Below are positions 52,787-62,573 of a stretch of DNA of 64,000 nt, in pieces. A program made the position numbers and the translations under genes. The stretch covers positions 1 through 64,000 of the forward strand of contig NZ_BJNT01000014.1 in NCBI RefSeq assembly GCF_006539825.1, given 5' to 3'. How positions within the stretch are numbered: the stretch's first letter is position 1; each line of letters begins with the position of its first letter. Under the pieces are notes generated by a model. That model was not told the origin of the DNA. It ran no database searches and worked only from the letters and a program-made list of their open reading frames with translations. Source of the DNA: Corynebacterium variabile. GTDB lineage: Bacteria; Actinomycetota; Actinomycetes; Mycobacteriales; Mycobacteriaceae.

Positions 52787-53263
52787 ATGGCCGTCAAGAT
52801 CAAGCTCCAGCGTCTCGGTAAGATCCGGACCCCGCACTACCGCGTCGTCATCGCCGACGCCCGCACCCGCCGCTCCGGCAAGGTCATCGAGAACATCGGT
52901 ACCTACGAGCCGAAGGCCGAGCCGTCCGTCATCAAGATCGACTCCGAGCGCGCCCAGCACTGGCTGTCCGTCGGCGCCCAGCCGACCGAGCCGGTCCTCG
53001 CTCTGCTGAAGGTCACCGGTGACTGGCAGAAGCACAAGGGCATCGAGGGTGCCGAGGGCACCCTGAAGGTTGCCGAGGAGAAGCCGTCCAAGCTGGACCT
53101 CTTCAACGCCGCTCTCGCCGAGGCCGCCGACGGCCCCACCGCCGAGGCCATCACCTCCAAGAAGCGCGAGGCCAAGGCCGCCGCCGAGGCCAAGGCTGCC
53201 GCCGAGGCCGAGGCTGCTGACGCCGCTGAGGAAGAGGCTCCCGCCGAGGAGTCCGCGGAGTAG
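52787..53263 (+). CDS. rpsP: 30S ribosomal protein S16
   Basis: The 158-residue protein has the S16 core ([20 protein letters not shown] at the N-terminus, [13 protein letters not shown] near 42) over the first 85 residues. A long Lys/Ala/Glu-rich tail ends [10 protein letters not shown], typical of actinobacterial S16. The ATG follows AGAAAGAGG-type sequence. A GC-rich hairpin follows the stop. rimM and trmD, its usual partners, are displaced by gdhA. Confidence 0.96.
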   Translation: MAVKIKLQRLGKIRTPHYRVVIADARTRRSGKVIENIGTYEPKAEPSVIKIDSERAQHWLSVGAQPTEPVLALLKVTGDWQKHKGIEGAEGTLKVAEEKPSKLDLFNAALAEAADGPTAEAITSKKREAKAAAEAKAAAEAEAADAAEEEAPAEESAE

Positions 53264-53283
53264 TCACTCCCGGCACCGACCCT

Positions 53284-53308
53284 GCCGCCGCACATCATGT
53301 GCGGCGGC
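53284..53308 (+). terminator. rpsP terminator
   Basis: GCCGCCGCAC (53284-53293) and GTGCGGCGGC (53299-53308) are perfect 10-bp arms around ATCAT, 21 bp after the rpsP stop. GGGGTGTTCTG follows. Confidence 0.75.
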
Positions 53309-53331
53309 GGGGTGTTCTGCGTTCCGGGGCA

Positions 53332-53377
53332 GGGGAGGATGCAGCGGGGACGCAGGGGAGGACGCAGCGGGGGCGCA
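53332..53377 (+). repeat. 23-bp tandem repeat between rpsP and gdhA
   Basis: Two 23-bp units beginning GGGGAGGA (53332-53354 and 53355-53377) differ at two positions. They lie in the 441-bp rpsP-gdhA gap. Confidence 0.75.
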
Positions 53378-53458
53378 GCGGACGGGGCTACCGGCAGGCA
53401 TATCAGGGTGCCGTGAGGGGCCGTCCGGTCGGTGTCGGACGTGTCGCGCCCCGGCCGA

Positions 53459-53648
53459 ATGTTTCAGAGGTCCGGCTATCCGCCCCCGAATACACTGCTC
53501 AGCTACCCCCGAAATCCCACACCGTGGACCGCATGTTTCGTGAACGTAAAACGGAAGCCTGGGGATTGCAATTACATTTCAGGGAGAGTGCCCTAGCGGT
53601 AAACTGTCTAAGGTTTCTTGTTACGGGGACGTTACGAATGTTTCCCCG
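53459..53648 (+). promoter_or_regulatory. Upstream region of gdhA with repeated ATGTTTC and an inverted repeat
   Basis: ATGTTTC occurs at 53459, 53533 and 53638. CGGGGA (53624-53629) and TCCCCG (53643-53648) form an inverted repeat covering the third copy. This AT-richer block probably carries the gdhA promoter; TAAACT (53600) and TAAGGT (53609) are possible -10 boxes, neither with a well-placed -35. The regulator is not identifiable. Confidence 0.4.
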
Positions 53649-53695
53649 ACATGACAATACCGGACGACACTGACGATACTGCAGAATTACACTGA

Positions 53696-55048
<1,353 letters not shown>

Positions 55049-55058
55049 TCTGTAGTGC

Positions 55059-55676
55059 ATGACAGAACTGCAGATCGGACGGGTCATCAAGCCGCACGGC
55101 GTGCGCGGCGAACTCGTCGTCGACGCCACGACAGATGACCCGTCCTCCCGTTTCGCCGTGGGGACGGTGCTCACCGGACGCCAGGGGGGAAGCGCCCGGC
55201 AGGGGCGTTCCGGGAACTCCGGCAAGGAGACCACACTCACGGTGAAGTCGGTGCGCCCCCACCAGGGACGCCTGCTCGTCACCTTCGAGGAGGTCGCCGA
55301 CCGTACCGCCGCCGAATCACTGCGCGGCATGCGGTTCTTCGCTCCGCCGGTCTTCGACGAGGACGACGAGGGCTACTACGACCACGAGCTCGAGGGGCTG
55401 CGCGTCCTCAACTGCGGTCCGGTGGACGCCGACACCGCCAACGCCCGCGCCTACGAAGGGGCGGAACCCGAGCCGGTCGATATCGGCGTGGTCACCGGGG
55501 TGACCCACGGTCCCGCGGGCACCCTGCTGGAGATCGCGGTGGACGCCGACACCGACCTCCCCACCGCCGGTGCCACCATCCTGGTGCCCTTCCGCCACGC
55601 CATCGTCCCCATCGTGGACGTGGACAACGGCGCACTCGTCGTCACTCCGCCGGAGGGGCTTCTCGAACTGCAGTGA
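55059..55676 (+). CDS. rimM: Ribosome maturation factor RimM
   Basis: The 205-residue protein assists 30S head assembly by binding S19. It has an N-terminal RimM barrel (LQIGRVIKPHGVRGELVV) and a C-terminal PRC-barrel (GVVTGVTHGPAGTLLEI and TILVPFRHAIVPIVDVD). An internal Gly/Arg/Ser-rich insert lies near 40-58. The ATG at 55059 follows TAATCT by 7 nt. It is followed by trmD after 21 nt. Confidence 0.95.
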   Translation: MTELQIGRVIKPHGVRGELVVDATTDDPSSRFAVGTVLTGRQGGSARQGRSGNSGKETTLTVKSVRPHQGRLLVTFEEVADRTAAESLRGMRFFAPPVFDEDDEGYYDHELEGLRVLNCGPVDADTANARAYEGAEPEPVDIGVVTGVTHGPAGTLLEIAVDADTDLPTAGATILVPFRHAIVPIVDVDNGALVVTPPEGLLELQ

Positions 55677-55697
55677 CCGGTCACTATGATCGGTGCA

Positions 55698-56600
55698 ATG
55701 CGTATCGACGTCGTCACCATCTTCCCCGAGTACCTTGACCCGCTGCGGCACGCGCTGCTGGGGCGTGCGATCGAGCGGGGCATCCTGGAGGTCGGCGTCC
55801 ACAATCTGCGTGACTGGGCCTACGACGTGCACAAAGCCGTCGATGACACCCCCTTCGGGGGTGGCCCGGGCATGGTGATGAAGCCGGAGGTCTGGGGGCC
55901 GGCACTCGACGACGTCGCCGCCCTCACTGGTCCGGCCGCCGCGGACACCCTGCTGGACTCGGCGTCCCCGCATGTCCGTTCCGGCCTGCGCGCCGGCAAG
56001 GACGCTGCGCAGGAGACGACGCAGGACGCCGCGGGTGAGCCGCAGGACGACGACCGTCCGGTCCTCATCGTCCCGACCCCGGCCGGACGCCCCTTCACCC
56101 AGGAGCTGGCGCAGCAGTGGGCCTCGGCCGAGCGACTGGTCTTCGCCTGTGGCCGCTACGAGGGTATCGACCAGCGGGTCTTCACCGACGCGGAGCAGCG
56201 CTACCGGGTCGAGGAGGTCTCGCTGGGGGACTATGTCCTCATCGGCGGCGAGGTGGCGGTGCTTGTCATCGCCGAGGCTGTGGTGCGGCTGATCCCCGGC
56301 GTCCTCGGAAACCGTGCCAGCCACGAGGAGGACTCCTTCCAGGACGGTCTGCTCGAAGGCCCGAGCTACACCAAGCCCCGGGTCTGGCGGGCCCTGGAGG
56401 TACCTGAGGTACTGACCTCCGGCAACCACGCGAAGGTCGACCGGTGGCGCCGTGACCAGTCACTGCACCGGACGCTCAGCGTGCGTCCGGAACTGGTCGA
56501 GGCGCAGGAGGCGGCAGGACAGCTCGACAAGAAGGACCGGGCCACACTCCGGGACCTCGACAAGGCTGTGACCTGGACAGATCCGGCGCAGAAAAGGTAG
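55698..56600 (+). CDS. trmD: tRNA (guanine(37)-N1)-methyltransferase
   Basis: The 300-residue SPOUT methyltransferase makes m1G37 to prevent frameshifting. It starts MRIDVVTIFPEYLDPL and has VDDTPFGGGPGMVMKPE near 55, the SAM-binding knot with FACGRYEGIDQRV near 150 and the SLGDYVLIGGE loop near 177. An insert of about 35 residues rich in Ala/Asp/Gln lies near 90-120. ATG 55698 follows TATGAT (55685-55690) by 7 nt, so an earlier in-frame ATG at 55686 (inside the box) is rejected. Confidence 0.96.
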   Translation: MRIDVVTIFPEYLDPLRHALLGRAIERGILEVGVHNLRDWAYDVHKAVDDTPFGGGPGMVMKPEVWGPALDDVAALTGPAAADTLLDSASPHVRSGLRAGKDAAQETTQDAAGEPQDDDRPVLIVPTPAGRPFTQELAQQWASAERLVFACGRYEGIDQRVFTDAEQRYRVEEVSLGDYVLIGGEVAVLVIAEAVVRLIPGVLGNRASHEEDSFQDGLLEGPSYTKPRVWRALEVPEVLTSGNHAKVDRWRRDQSLHRTLSVRPELVEAQEAAGQLDKKDRATLRDLDKAVTWTDPAQKR

Positions 56601-56638
56601 TCCACAAGGGTCGAGTTATCCACAGGGTCCTGGGCTTT
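56600..56638 (+). repeat. 39-bp dispersed repeat with DnaA box, copy 1
   Basis: This segment starts at the last base of trmD and differs at one position from 63660-63698. It contains the perfect DnaA-box sequence TTATCCACA (56616-56624) and a partial second box, TCCACA. It lies upstream of the DUF222-like gene. Confidence 0.85.
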
Positions 56639-56739
56639 CGGTCCCGGGGACCGCTGGTGGCGTCCTTGCGGGGCGCTAGTGTCGGCTCCCACGCCCCGGG
56701 AGCCGGACGGTCCGGCAGGGGGCGGGGAGGGGCCCAGCC

Positions 56740-57624
56740 ATGCTGTACAAGGACCCGGTCGACCATCCGACCATCGAGGAGATCACCGTCTACCCGCTCA
56801 ACCGCGCGGAACTGCGGATGGCGGACGCCTACGTCAACGACCGCTCGTCGGTGGAACGGTCTGCCCTGGAACAGGCGGTGAGGGGCCGGGGGACGGCCTA
56901 TGTCGCACGGTTCCGGCACACCACTGAGATGTCCTGGCGGATGCCGGTGCTGTACTCCGAAGCCCTGGCGGACGGCCGGATGACCATCGACCACATCGAC
57001 ACCGTGTGGCGTCGGCTCGACCGGCACCCGGGGGTGCGGACCGAGATCGACGACCAGATCGTCCGGCGCGAGGAACGCAAGGCGGAACGTGAGAAACGGA
57101 TCGCGGCGATACAGGATGCGGAGTCGGCCGGGGAACCGGTTCCGGACTGGTCGGGGGAGGAGGACTACGACGACCGTTGGAGCGGACGCCCCTACAACTC
57201 CTATGACGACCCCTCCTACCCACTACCCGAGCCGGAGAACGGGCGCTGCTCCCACATCGACCAGTCCGTGGAACGCGAGATCATCGACTGGCTGCGGACG
57301 ACCCCGCAGCGGCTTTCCTCGGTGGACGGCTCCCGCACAGTCACCCCGTCGCCGTCGGTGACCGTCCACAAGCTTCGCGACATCGTCGACCGGGCGGCGG
57401 ATGCGGCGGTCGAGGAACTGGGCCGGCTGCGGGAACAGTCCCTGGAGTGGGAGATCGAGGCTGACCACCGACGCAAGGACGCGGCGGTCAAGGCCCGGGA
57501 GGACGCCGAGAAACGGGCGAAGCTCCGGGCTGAACGGGCCGCGAAGAAGAAGGCCAGGGAAGCGGAGCTGGAGGCCGAGGCGGAAGCGGCGGAGGCGGCA
57601 GGGGAGACCGGCCTCCCGTTCTGA
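56740..57624 (+). CDS. DUF222-like relic with charged coiled-coil tail
   Basis: This 294-residue protein is not confidently recognised. Its first half (RMPVLYSEALADGRMTIDHI and DTVWRRLDRHPGV) recalls the helical part of DUF222/13E12-type proteins, but the HNH nuclease end is absent. The middle is Tyr/Asp/Pro-rich (YNSYDDPSYPLPEPENG). The tail from about 225 is a strongly charged Lys/Glu/Ala coiled coil ending EAAGETGLPF. The upstream 39-bp repeat is of the kind I associate with DUF222/HNH genes. ATG 56740 is preceded by a G-rich leader, and a TAGTGT box lies at 56679-56684. It is inserted, with tex, between trmD and rplS. Confidence 0.6.
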   Translation: MLYKDPVDHPTIEEITVYPLNRAELRMADAYVNDRSSVERSALEQAVRGRGTAYVARFRHTTEMSWRMPVLYSEALADGRMTIDHIDTVWRRLDRHPGVRTEIDDQIVRREERKAEREKRIAAIQDAESAGEPVPDWSGEEDYDDRWSGRPYNSYDDPSYPLPEPENGRCSHIDQSVEREIIDWLRTTPQRLSSVDGSRTVTPSPSVTVHKLRDIVDRAADAAVEELGRLREQSLEWEIEADHRRKDAAVKAREDAEKRAKLRAERAAKKKAREAELEAEAEAAEAAGETGLPF

Positions 57625-57654
57625 GTCCTCAGGGCCCCGGCTACAGTGGTCCGA

Positions 57655-60030
57655 ATGACCGGACGTGAGAACAACGGACAGACGACCACAGCAGTGATCA
57701 GGACGATCGCCAGGGAACTCGGGGTCTCCGAGTCGCAGGTGACGGCCACCGTGAACCTGCTCGATGAGGGCAACACCGTGCCCTTCATCGCCCGCTACCG
57801 CAAGGAGGTCACCGGCGGTCTCGACGATGCCCAGCTGCGCACCCTCGAGACCCGGTTGACCTACCTGCGGGAACTGGAAGACCGCAAGGCCACCGTCCTC
57901 GCCGCGATCGAGGAGCAGGGCAAGCTCACCGACGAACTGCGTGACCTCATCCTCGGTTGTGAGACCAAGGCCCGCCTGGAGGACCTCTACCTGCCGTTCA
58001 AGTCCACCCGACGCACCAAGGCGACGATCGCACGTGAGGCCGGCCTGGAGCCGCTGGTCGAGTCGCTGCTCGGCGACTGCACCACCGATCCCGCCGAGCT
58101 GGCGGCGTCTTACATCACCGAGGGATTCGACGACGCGAAGGCGGTACTCACCGGCGCGCGTGCCATCGTCCTGGAGGAGATCTCCACCGACGCCGACCTG
58201 GTCGGCGAGGTGCGCGAGCGCTTCTACACCACCGGTGCGATGACCGCCGGCGTCGTCGAGGGGAAGCAGAACTCCGCCGAGGCCCAGAAGTACCGTGACT
58301 ACTTCGAGTTCTCCGAGCCCTTCACCGCCCTGCCGTCCCACCGCATCCTCGCGCTGCTGCGCGGCGAAGCTGAGGGCGTCCTCCAGCTCACTCTCGACCC
58401 CGGCGAGGACGCGATCTACCAGGGCATGATCGCCGACGCCCGCGGACTGGAGCCGCAGGGGGACGCCGCCGACAAGTTCCGCGCCGAGTGCGTCCGCTTC
58501 GGCTGGCGCACGAAGCTGCAGATCTCCTCCGGTGTGGACGTGCGCATGCGTCTCAAGGAGAAGGCGGACGCCGGGGCGGTCGATGTCTTCGCCCGAAACC
58601 TGCGTGACCTGCTGCTCGCCGCACCCGCCGGACAGCGTGCGACCCTGGGCCTGGACCCCGGGTACAACCACGGTGTGAAGTGCGCGGCCGTCGACCCGAC
58701 CGGCAAAGTCCTCGACACCGTCGTCATCTACCCGCACAAGCCGCAGAACAGGTGGGACCAGTCCGTCGACATCCTCGCCCGGATCTGCGCGAAGGACGGC
58801 GTCGACCTCATGGCCGTGGGCAACGGCACCGCGTCGCGGGAGACCGAGAAGCTGGCCCGCGAGATCTCCGAGAAGGTCGCCGCGGCCACCGGTCAGCGTC
58901 CGACCCCCGTCGTCGTCTCCGAGGCCGGTGCCTCGGTCTACTCCGCCTCCGAGCTCGCCGCCGAGGAGTTCCCCGACATGGACGTCTCGCTGCGTGGTGC
59001 GGTGTCCATCGCCCGCCGGCTCCAGGATCCGCTGGCCGAACTGGTGAAGATCGACCCGAAGTCCATCGGTGTGGGCCAGTACCAGCACGATGTCAACCAG
59101 GTCATGCTCGCCGACAGTCTCGACAGCGTCGTGGAGGACGCCGTGAACTCCGTCGGTGTGGACGTCAACACCGCCTCGGCTCCGCTGCTGTGCCGGGTCG
59201 CCGGAGTGACCGCCACCCTGGCGGAGAACATCGTCCACCACCGTGAGGCCAACGGCGCGTTCACCTCCCGCCGTCAGCTCAAGGACGTCTCCCGGCTGGG
59301 GCCGAAGGCCTTCGAGCAGTGCGCCGGCTTCCTGCGTATCCACGGCGCGACCGATCCGCTGGACGCCTCCGCGGTGCACCCTGAGGCCTATCCGCTGGTC
59401 CGCCGGATCACCGAGCGCACCGGCGTGGGCGTGGCCGAGCTCATCGGCAACACCCGGGTGCTGTCGGGGCTGCGTCCGGCGGACTTCGCCGACGAGACTT
59501 TCGGCGTGCCCACCGTCACCGACGTGCTCGCCGAGCTGGACAAGCCGGGCCGCGACCCGCGTCCCGAGTTCAGGACCGCAGCGCTGGCCGAGGGCATCGA
59601 GAAGATCTCCGACCTCACCCCGGGCATGGTGCTGGAGGGCACGGTGACCAATGTCGCCGCCTTCGGTGCCTTCGTGGATGTGGGAGTCCACCAGGACGGC
59701 CTGGTCCATGTCTCGGCGATGGCCGAACGTCGGGTCAACGACCCGCACGAGGTCGTGCGTACCGGCCAGGTCGTCAAGGTCAAGGTCATGGAGGTTGACG
59801 TGGAGCGTCAGCGCATCGGCCTGTCGCTGCGACTCACCGATGAGCCGGGGAAGCCGGCACAGCGTAGTCGTGGCGGCAACGGTGGTGGTCGCCGCGACGG
59901 ACAGCACGGACAGGGCGGACATAACCGGAACGGCGGCAGAAGCCGGGGCGGTCGTCAGGGCGGCAGGGGAGCGGCCCCGGCGGCGTCCGGTTCAATGGCG
60001 GACGCACTGCGCCGTGCAGGGAAGATCTGA
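57655..60030 (+). CDS. tex: Tex-family RNA-binding transcription accessory protein
   Basis: The 791-residue protein has the Tex layout: an N-terminal helical region (IARYRKEVTGGLDDAQLR near 45), a YqgF/RNase H-like fold (TLGLDPGYNHGVKCAAVDP near 330), helix-hairpin-helix repeats (about 490-570) and an S1 RNA-binding domain (GMVLEGTVTNVAAFGAFVDV near 655). A 65-residue Gly/Arg-rich tail (SRGGNGGGRRDG) follows. ATG 57655 lies 7 nt after TACAGT (57642-57647). Tex proteins affect transcription and virulence traits by unclear means. Confidence 0.95.
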   Translation: MTGRENNGQTTTAVIRTIARELGVSESQVTATVNLLDEGNTVPFIARYRKEVTGGLDDAQLRTLETRLTYLRELEDRKATVLAAIEEQGKLTDELRDLILGCETKARLEDLYLPFKSTRRTKATIAREAGLEPLVESLLGDCTTDPAELAASYITEGFDDAKAVLTGARAIVLEEISTDADLVGEVRERFYTTGAMTAGVVEGKQNSAEAQKYRDYFEFSEPFTALPSHRILALLRGEAEGVLQLTLDPGEDAIYQGMIADARGLEPQGDAADKFRAECVRFGWRTKLQISSGVDVRMRLKEKADAGAVDVFARNLRDLLLAAPAGQRATLGLDPGYNHGVKCAAVDPTGKVLDTVVIYPHKPQNRWDQSVDILARICAKDGVDLMAVGNGTASRETEKLAREISEKVAAATGQRPTPVVVSEAGASVYSASELAAEEFPDMDVSLRGAVSIARRLQDPLAELVKIDPKSIGVGQYQHDVNQVMLADSLDSVVEDAVNSVGVDVNTASAPLLCRVAGVTATLAENIVHHREANGAFTSRRQLKDVSRLGPKAFEQCAGFLRIHGATDPLDASAVHPEAYPLVRRITERTGVGVAELIGNTRVLSGLRPADFADETFGVPTVTDVLAELDKPGRDPRPEFRTAALAEGIEKISDLTPGMVLEGTVTNVAAFGAFVDVGVHQDGLVHVSAMAERRVNDPHEVVRTGQVVKVKVMEVDVERQRIGLSLRLTDEPGKPAQRSRGGNGGGRRDGQHGQGGHNRNGGRSRGGRQGGRGAAPAASGSMADALRRAGKI

Positions 60031-60040
60031 CCGGGAAGAT

Positions 60041-60070
60041 TTGATCCCGGCGTCCACCCGCTGGCATACT
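60041..60070 (+). promoter_or_regulatory. rplS promoter
   Basis: TTGATC (60041-60046) and CATACT (60065-60070) are 18 bp apart. The resulting leader of about 115 nt before rplS is Lys/Arg-codon-free of obvious structure. Confidence 0.4.
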
Positions 60071-60191
60071 TGACCGGTTGCGTGTCATGCGCACGAAAAC
60101 TCAATGGTGTGGGCACGAACGCGCCGACCGTCGGCGGAAGCCGGTGGCGTCGTGGGTCCTCTGTCCGATCGAAAAGAAACAGGAGTGCCAC

Positions 60192-60533
60192 ATGCACTAT
60201 CTCGACAAGGTCGACGCCGCTCAGCTGCGTTCCGACATCCCGGATTTCCGTCCCGGCGATACCCTTGACGTCCACGTCAAGGTCATCGAGGGTTCCAAGA
60301 GCCGTGTCCAGGTGTTCCGTGGCGTCGTCATCCGTCGCCAGAACTCCGGCATCCGCGAGACCTTCACCGTCCGCAAGATCTCCTTCGGCATCGGCGTGGA
60401 GCGTACCTTCCCGGTCCACTCCCCGAACATCGACCACATCGACGTTCTGACCCGCGGTAAGGTCCGTCGCGCGAAGCTGTACTACCTGCGCGAGCTGCGT
60501 GGCAAGAAGGCCAAGATCAAGGAGCGCCGCTAG
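60192..60533 (+). CDS. rplS: 50S ribosomal protein L19
   Basis: The 113-residue protein has the L19 signatures [17 protein letters not shown] near residue 16 and [20 protein letters not shown] near 55, with the basic C-terminus [16 protein letters not shown] lies 6 nt before the ATG. It sits at the 30S-50S interface. It is separated from trmD, its usual neighbour, by the DUF222-like gene and tex. Confidence 0.97.
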   Translation: MHYLDKVDAAQLRSDIPDFRPGDTLDVHVKVIEGSKSRVQVFRGVVIRRQNSGIRETFTVRKISFGIGVERTFPVHSPNIDHIDVLTRGKVRRAKLYYLRELRGKKAKIKERR

Positions 60534-60701
60534 GCGTCACCCGGTCTTCGACCGAGCACCTTCTGTACGGACCCCGTCCGGCAGGATGTCCCGACAACGG
60601 ACGTCCGCCGGGCGGGGTTCTGCCGTCGGTGGGCGGTGGGAACCCGCCGGGCCTCCGTCGCATTCAGGGGACTGACAGAGTCGGCTGATATTGTCATTCC
60701 C

Positions 60702-61553
60702 GTGACCCACGCCAGCAATTCCCTCCCAGGATCCGCCGGTGACTCCGGCGACCCGGAGACCGCAGCAGACGCAGCGACCGCCCGACCCCTGACGGAGAGG
60801 GAGAAGGTCGCGGCACGTCGGCGGGCGGAGGAGGAGCGACGCGGGAAGAAGCGGACCTACCCCTGGTGGGTCGAGTTCCCGATCATCCTCGTCGTCGCCC
60901 TGGCGCTGCTGGCCCTGTTCAACACCTTCGTCGGACGCCTCTACCAGATCCCCTCGGAGTCGATGGAGCCTACGCTGCACGGCTGTGAGGGCTGCACCGG
61001 TGACCGCATCTTCGTCAACAAGCTCGCCTACCGCTTCGGCGGTGACCCGGAGCCGGGGGATGTCGTCGTCTTCGCCGGCCCGGACTCCTGGAACGACAAG
61101 TACGTCTCGCAGCGTTCCGACAACAGCGTCACCCGTGGGATCCAGACCGGACTGTCCTACATCGGCATCCTCGCACCCGACGAGAACACCCTGGTCAAGC
61201 GTGTGATCGCCACCGGTGGTCAGACCGTCCGGTGCCTTGAGGGTGACCCCGGCATCATGGTCGACGGTAAGGAGGTCGACAGTTCCTACGTCAAGGACCC
61301 GGCGGCCTACCCGGTCGACCCGGTCACCGGCTCCGACGTCTGCGGTGGCGCCTACTTCGGCCCGGTCACCGTCCCCGACGGCAACCTGTGGATGATGGGC
61401 GACAACCGCACCAACTCCGGCGACTCCCGCTACCACCTCGGTGACGAACTCCAGGGCACCGTCCCGGTCGACAATGTCGTCGGCAGGGTCGAGGCCAAGG
61501 TCTGGCCGCTCAGCCGGCTCGGCGGTGTCGACGACCCGGACATCCAGAAGTAG
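60702..61553 (+). CDS. lepB: Signal peptidase I
   Basis: The 283-residue membrane protease has an N-terminal cytoplasmic region of about 60 residues, rich in Arg/Glu. One membrane helix follows (EFPIILVVALALLALFNTFV near 60-80). The catalytic Ser is in QIPSESMEPTL near 88, and the catalytic Lys is in NTLVKRVIATGGQ near 168. The box E motif GDNRTNSGDSR is near 233. It removes Sec signal peptides. GTG 60702 is chosen because TATTGT (60689-60694) lies 7 nt upstream. Confidence 0.95.
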   Translation: MTHASNSLPGSAGDSGDPETAADAATARPLTEREKVAARRRAEEERRGKKRTYPWWVEFPIILVVALALLALFNTFVGRLYQIPSESMEPTLHGCEGCTGDRIFVNKLAYRFGGDPEPGDVVVFAGPDSWNDKYVSQRSDNSVTRGIQTGLSYIGILAPDENTLVKRVIATGGQTVRCLEGDPGIMVDGKEVDSSYVKDPAAYPVDPVTGSDVCGGAYFGPVTVPDGNLWMMGDNRTNSGDSRYHLGDELQGTVPVDNVVGRVEAKVWPLSRLGGVDDPDIQK

Positions 61554-61561
61554 GAGCTCCG

Positions 61562-62257
61562 GTGACGACGACAGTGGAGGTCCACCCGGTACGTTCCATG
61601 CCGGAAGGACGCACCCTCGAATGGGCCGTGCACAAGGCAGGCCTCGACCCGGTCGCCGGCGTCGACGAGGCAGGACGCGGTGCCTGCTGCGGGCCGGTCA
61701 CCATCGCCGCTTGCATCCTGCCACCGGGGCCGCTGCCGGAGCTCGACGGCCTGACTGACTCGAAGAAGCTCACCGCGAAGAAGCGGGACAGGCTCTTCGA
61801 CATCATCGTGGATGTTGCCGTGGACTATGCGGTGGTGCACGTCCCGGCGTCCTACGTTGATGACTGGGGCATCCAGCATGCCAACCTGGGCGGGATGCGC
61901 CGGGCGGTGGCGCGGTTGGACGTGCGTCCCGGCTACATCCTCACCGACGCGATGAAGATCGACGGCTTCACCCGCCCGCATCTGCCGGTGGTCAAGGGTG
62001 ACCTGATCTGCCGGTGTATTTCCGCGGCGAGTGTGCTGGCGAAGGTGAGCCGGGACCGGATGATGGTGGACCTGGATGCGCGGTACCCCGGTTACGGTCT
62101 GGCCGGTCACAAGGGGTACGGCACCGCCGCGCACATGGAGTCGGTGTGCCTGCTCGGCGGTACCCCGGACCACCGATACACTTACTCGAACGTGGCCGCC
62201 GCACATGCGCGGTGGCTCGTGAACCAGCCGATCCAGCCGACCCAGCAGAAGGGGTGA
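61562..62257 (+). CDS. rnhB: Ribonuclease HII
   Basis: The 231-residue enzyme removes ribonucleotides and RNA primers from DNA. The catalytic acids appear in GVDEAGRGACCGPV near 38, TDAMKIDGF near 122 and SVLAKVSRDRMM near 156. AGGAG overlaps the lepB stop and precedes the GTG start by 5 nt, so the two genes are probably co-transcribed. The length is normal. Confidence 0.95.
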   Translation: MTTTVEVHPVRSMPEGRTLEWAVHKAGLDPVAGVDEAGRGACCGPVTIAACILPPGPLPELDGLTDSKKLTAKKRDRLFDIIVDVAVDYAVVHVPASYVDDWGIQHANLGGMRRAVARLDVRPGYILTDAMKIDGFTRPHLPVVKGDLICRCISAASVLAKVSRDRMMVDLDARYPGYGLAGHKGYGTAAHMESVCLLGGTPDHRYTYSNVAAAHARWLVNQPIQPTQQKG

Positions 62258-62267
62258 TCCGTACACC

Positions 62268-62573
62268 GTGAGTGCCGAGGATCTTGAGGACTACGAAGCC
62301 AATGTCGAGTTGTCCATGTACCGCGAGTATCGCGACGTGGTCAGCCAGTTCAGCTACGTCGTCGAGACGGAGCGGCGCTTCTACCTCGCCAATGCGGTCG
62401 AACTGATCCCGCGGAACTCCGGCGGCGAGGTCTACTACGAGGTGCGCATGTCGGACGCCTGGGTGTGGGACATGTACCGCCCCGCCCGGTTCGTCCGCTA
62501 TGTCCGGGTGATCACCTACAAGGACGTGAACATCGAGGAGCTCGACAAGCCCGACCTCAGGCTGCCGGAGTAG
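62268..62573 (+). CDS. DUF2469 family protein
   Basis: The 101-residue protein (SAEDLEDYEANVELSMYREY ... VRVITYKDVNIEELD) is the small acidic DUF2469 protein found between rnhB and yraN across actinobacteria; its function is unknown. The GTG start follows an AAGGGG sequence at some distance. It begins 11 nt after rnhB, completing the lepB-rnhB-DUF2469 run, and converges on a decayed MFS gene. Confidence 0.9.
   Translation: MSAEDLEDYEANVELSMYREYRDVVSQFSYVVETERRFYLANAVELIPRNSGGEVYYEVRMSDAWVWDMYRPARFVRYVRVITYKDVNIEELDKPDLRLPE

Noticed and set aside
57223..59922. 899-codon open frame on the minus strand across tex
   Set aside because: Antisense to tex, with compositionally biased protein and no motif. 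The same holds for 26264-28330 against recG and 44188-46302 against the large unknown gene.
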